From Candidatus Anammoxibacter sp. (GTDB lineage Bacteria; Planctomycetota; Brocadiia; Brocadiales; Anammoxibacteraceae), in assembly GCA_021777055.1 (NCBI GenBank), contig JAIQZO010000102.1:44505-108504 (forward strand): 64,000 nucleotides of DNA, given 5' to 3'. Below, one piece after another: positions 63,966-64,000 of this stretch. Positions within the stretch are counted from its first letter, which is position 1. Each line of letters begins with the position of its first letter. The position numbers were made by a program, and so were the translations under genes. The notes below the pieces were generated by a model that saw only the letters and a list, made by a program, of their open reading frames with translations, did no database searches and was not told the origin of the DNA.

Positions 63966-64000
63966 ATGAAAACCGATTGTATATCAATAGGATTTGATTG
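63966..64000 (+). CDS. Start of a probable IS1380-family transposase (cut by window edge)
   Basis: ATG 63966 with GGAGGG 3 bases upstream begins MKTDCISIGFD, which resembles the N-terminus of IS1380-type transposases (MKTECxxIGFDF). Only eleven codons are visible, so the family is tentative. Confidence 0.45.
   Translation, partial: MKTDCISIGFD

Noticed and set aside
1..64000. tRNA, rRNA or other standard RNA genes
   Set aside because: No cloverleaf with the GTTCGANTC-type arm or rRNA signature was recognised by eye; a tRNAscan/Infernal run would be decisive.

Overview
The window looks like a low-G+C chromosome segment of a Gram-negative bacterium that lives without or with little oxygen. 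It has lipopolysaccharide genes (a Kdo/WaaP-type kinase and a heptosyltransferase), an AniA-type copper nitrite reductase, a molybdenum formate dehydrogenase with in-frame UGA (selenocysteine), a sulfide:quinone oxidoreductase, 2-hydroxyacyl-CoA-dehydratase-type radical enzymes and a fatty-acid desaturase. This mix would fit an anammox-type planctomycete (Brocadiales), but that placement is inference; no rRNA or tRNA gene was seen.

Layout. 1-1.4 kb: end of a secreted NHL/PKD protein. 2.2-7.6 kb (minus): a DUF2905 membrane protein, a GH13_18 sugar phosphorylase, a three-gene Rsb-like partner-switching module and a transglutaminase-like protein. 7.6-12.6 kb (minus): the most striking block, selD (itself a selenoprotein, UGA at codon 21), a SenB-type selenosugar synthase, a SenA/EgtB-type sulfoxide/selenoneine synthase and a DinB protein. 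This is a probable selenoneine (or ergothioneine-like) pathway. 13-17 kb: nirK with an FNR/DNR-type box and a hybrid histidine kinase. 17.5-22 kb: argS, LPS genes, a small Cys protein. 22-28 kb: a PocR-domain AAA+ regulator without a recognisable GAFTGA loop, a 1.5-kb gene-poor stretch, and a three-gene operon (His-rich secreted protein, 10-TM exporter, HgdB-like protein). 28.5-32.3 kb: a DUF255 protein, a sugar transferase and a STAS-PilZ protein. 32.9-41.1 kb (plus): carB, MEMO-family protein, Sec formate dehydrogenase, GluR0-like channel. 41.4-49 kb: small secreted protein, 2OG oxygenase, glpK, eukaryotic-type sqr, sulfatase. 49.4-51.6 kb: a damaged toxin-antitoxin pair and small unknown genes. 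51.8-54.4 kb: a G+C-rich plant-type starch synthase III. 54.8-60.2 kb: a 1401-residue CoA-dehydratase activase and a desaturase. 60.2-64 kb: a cold-shock gene among mobile-element relics, small unknown genes and the start of a probable IS1380-type transposase.

How parts fit together. Selenium links two regions: SelD would supply selenophosphate both for Sec-tRNA (formate dehydrogenase) and for SenB/SenA. Formate dehydrogenase, nitrite reductase and SQR suggest flexible electron donors and a nitrite acceptor. GH13_18 phosphorylase and starch synthase concern storage or compatible sugars. Intergenic DNA is rich in structure: two families of about 170-200-bp MITE-like repeats, a REP-like array with the palindrome GGGTCAGACCC, and a recurrent ~35-bp element placed upstream of four or five genes that looks like a shared promoter or operator.
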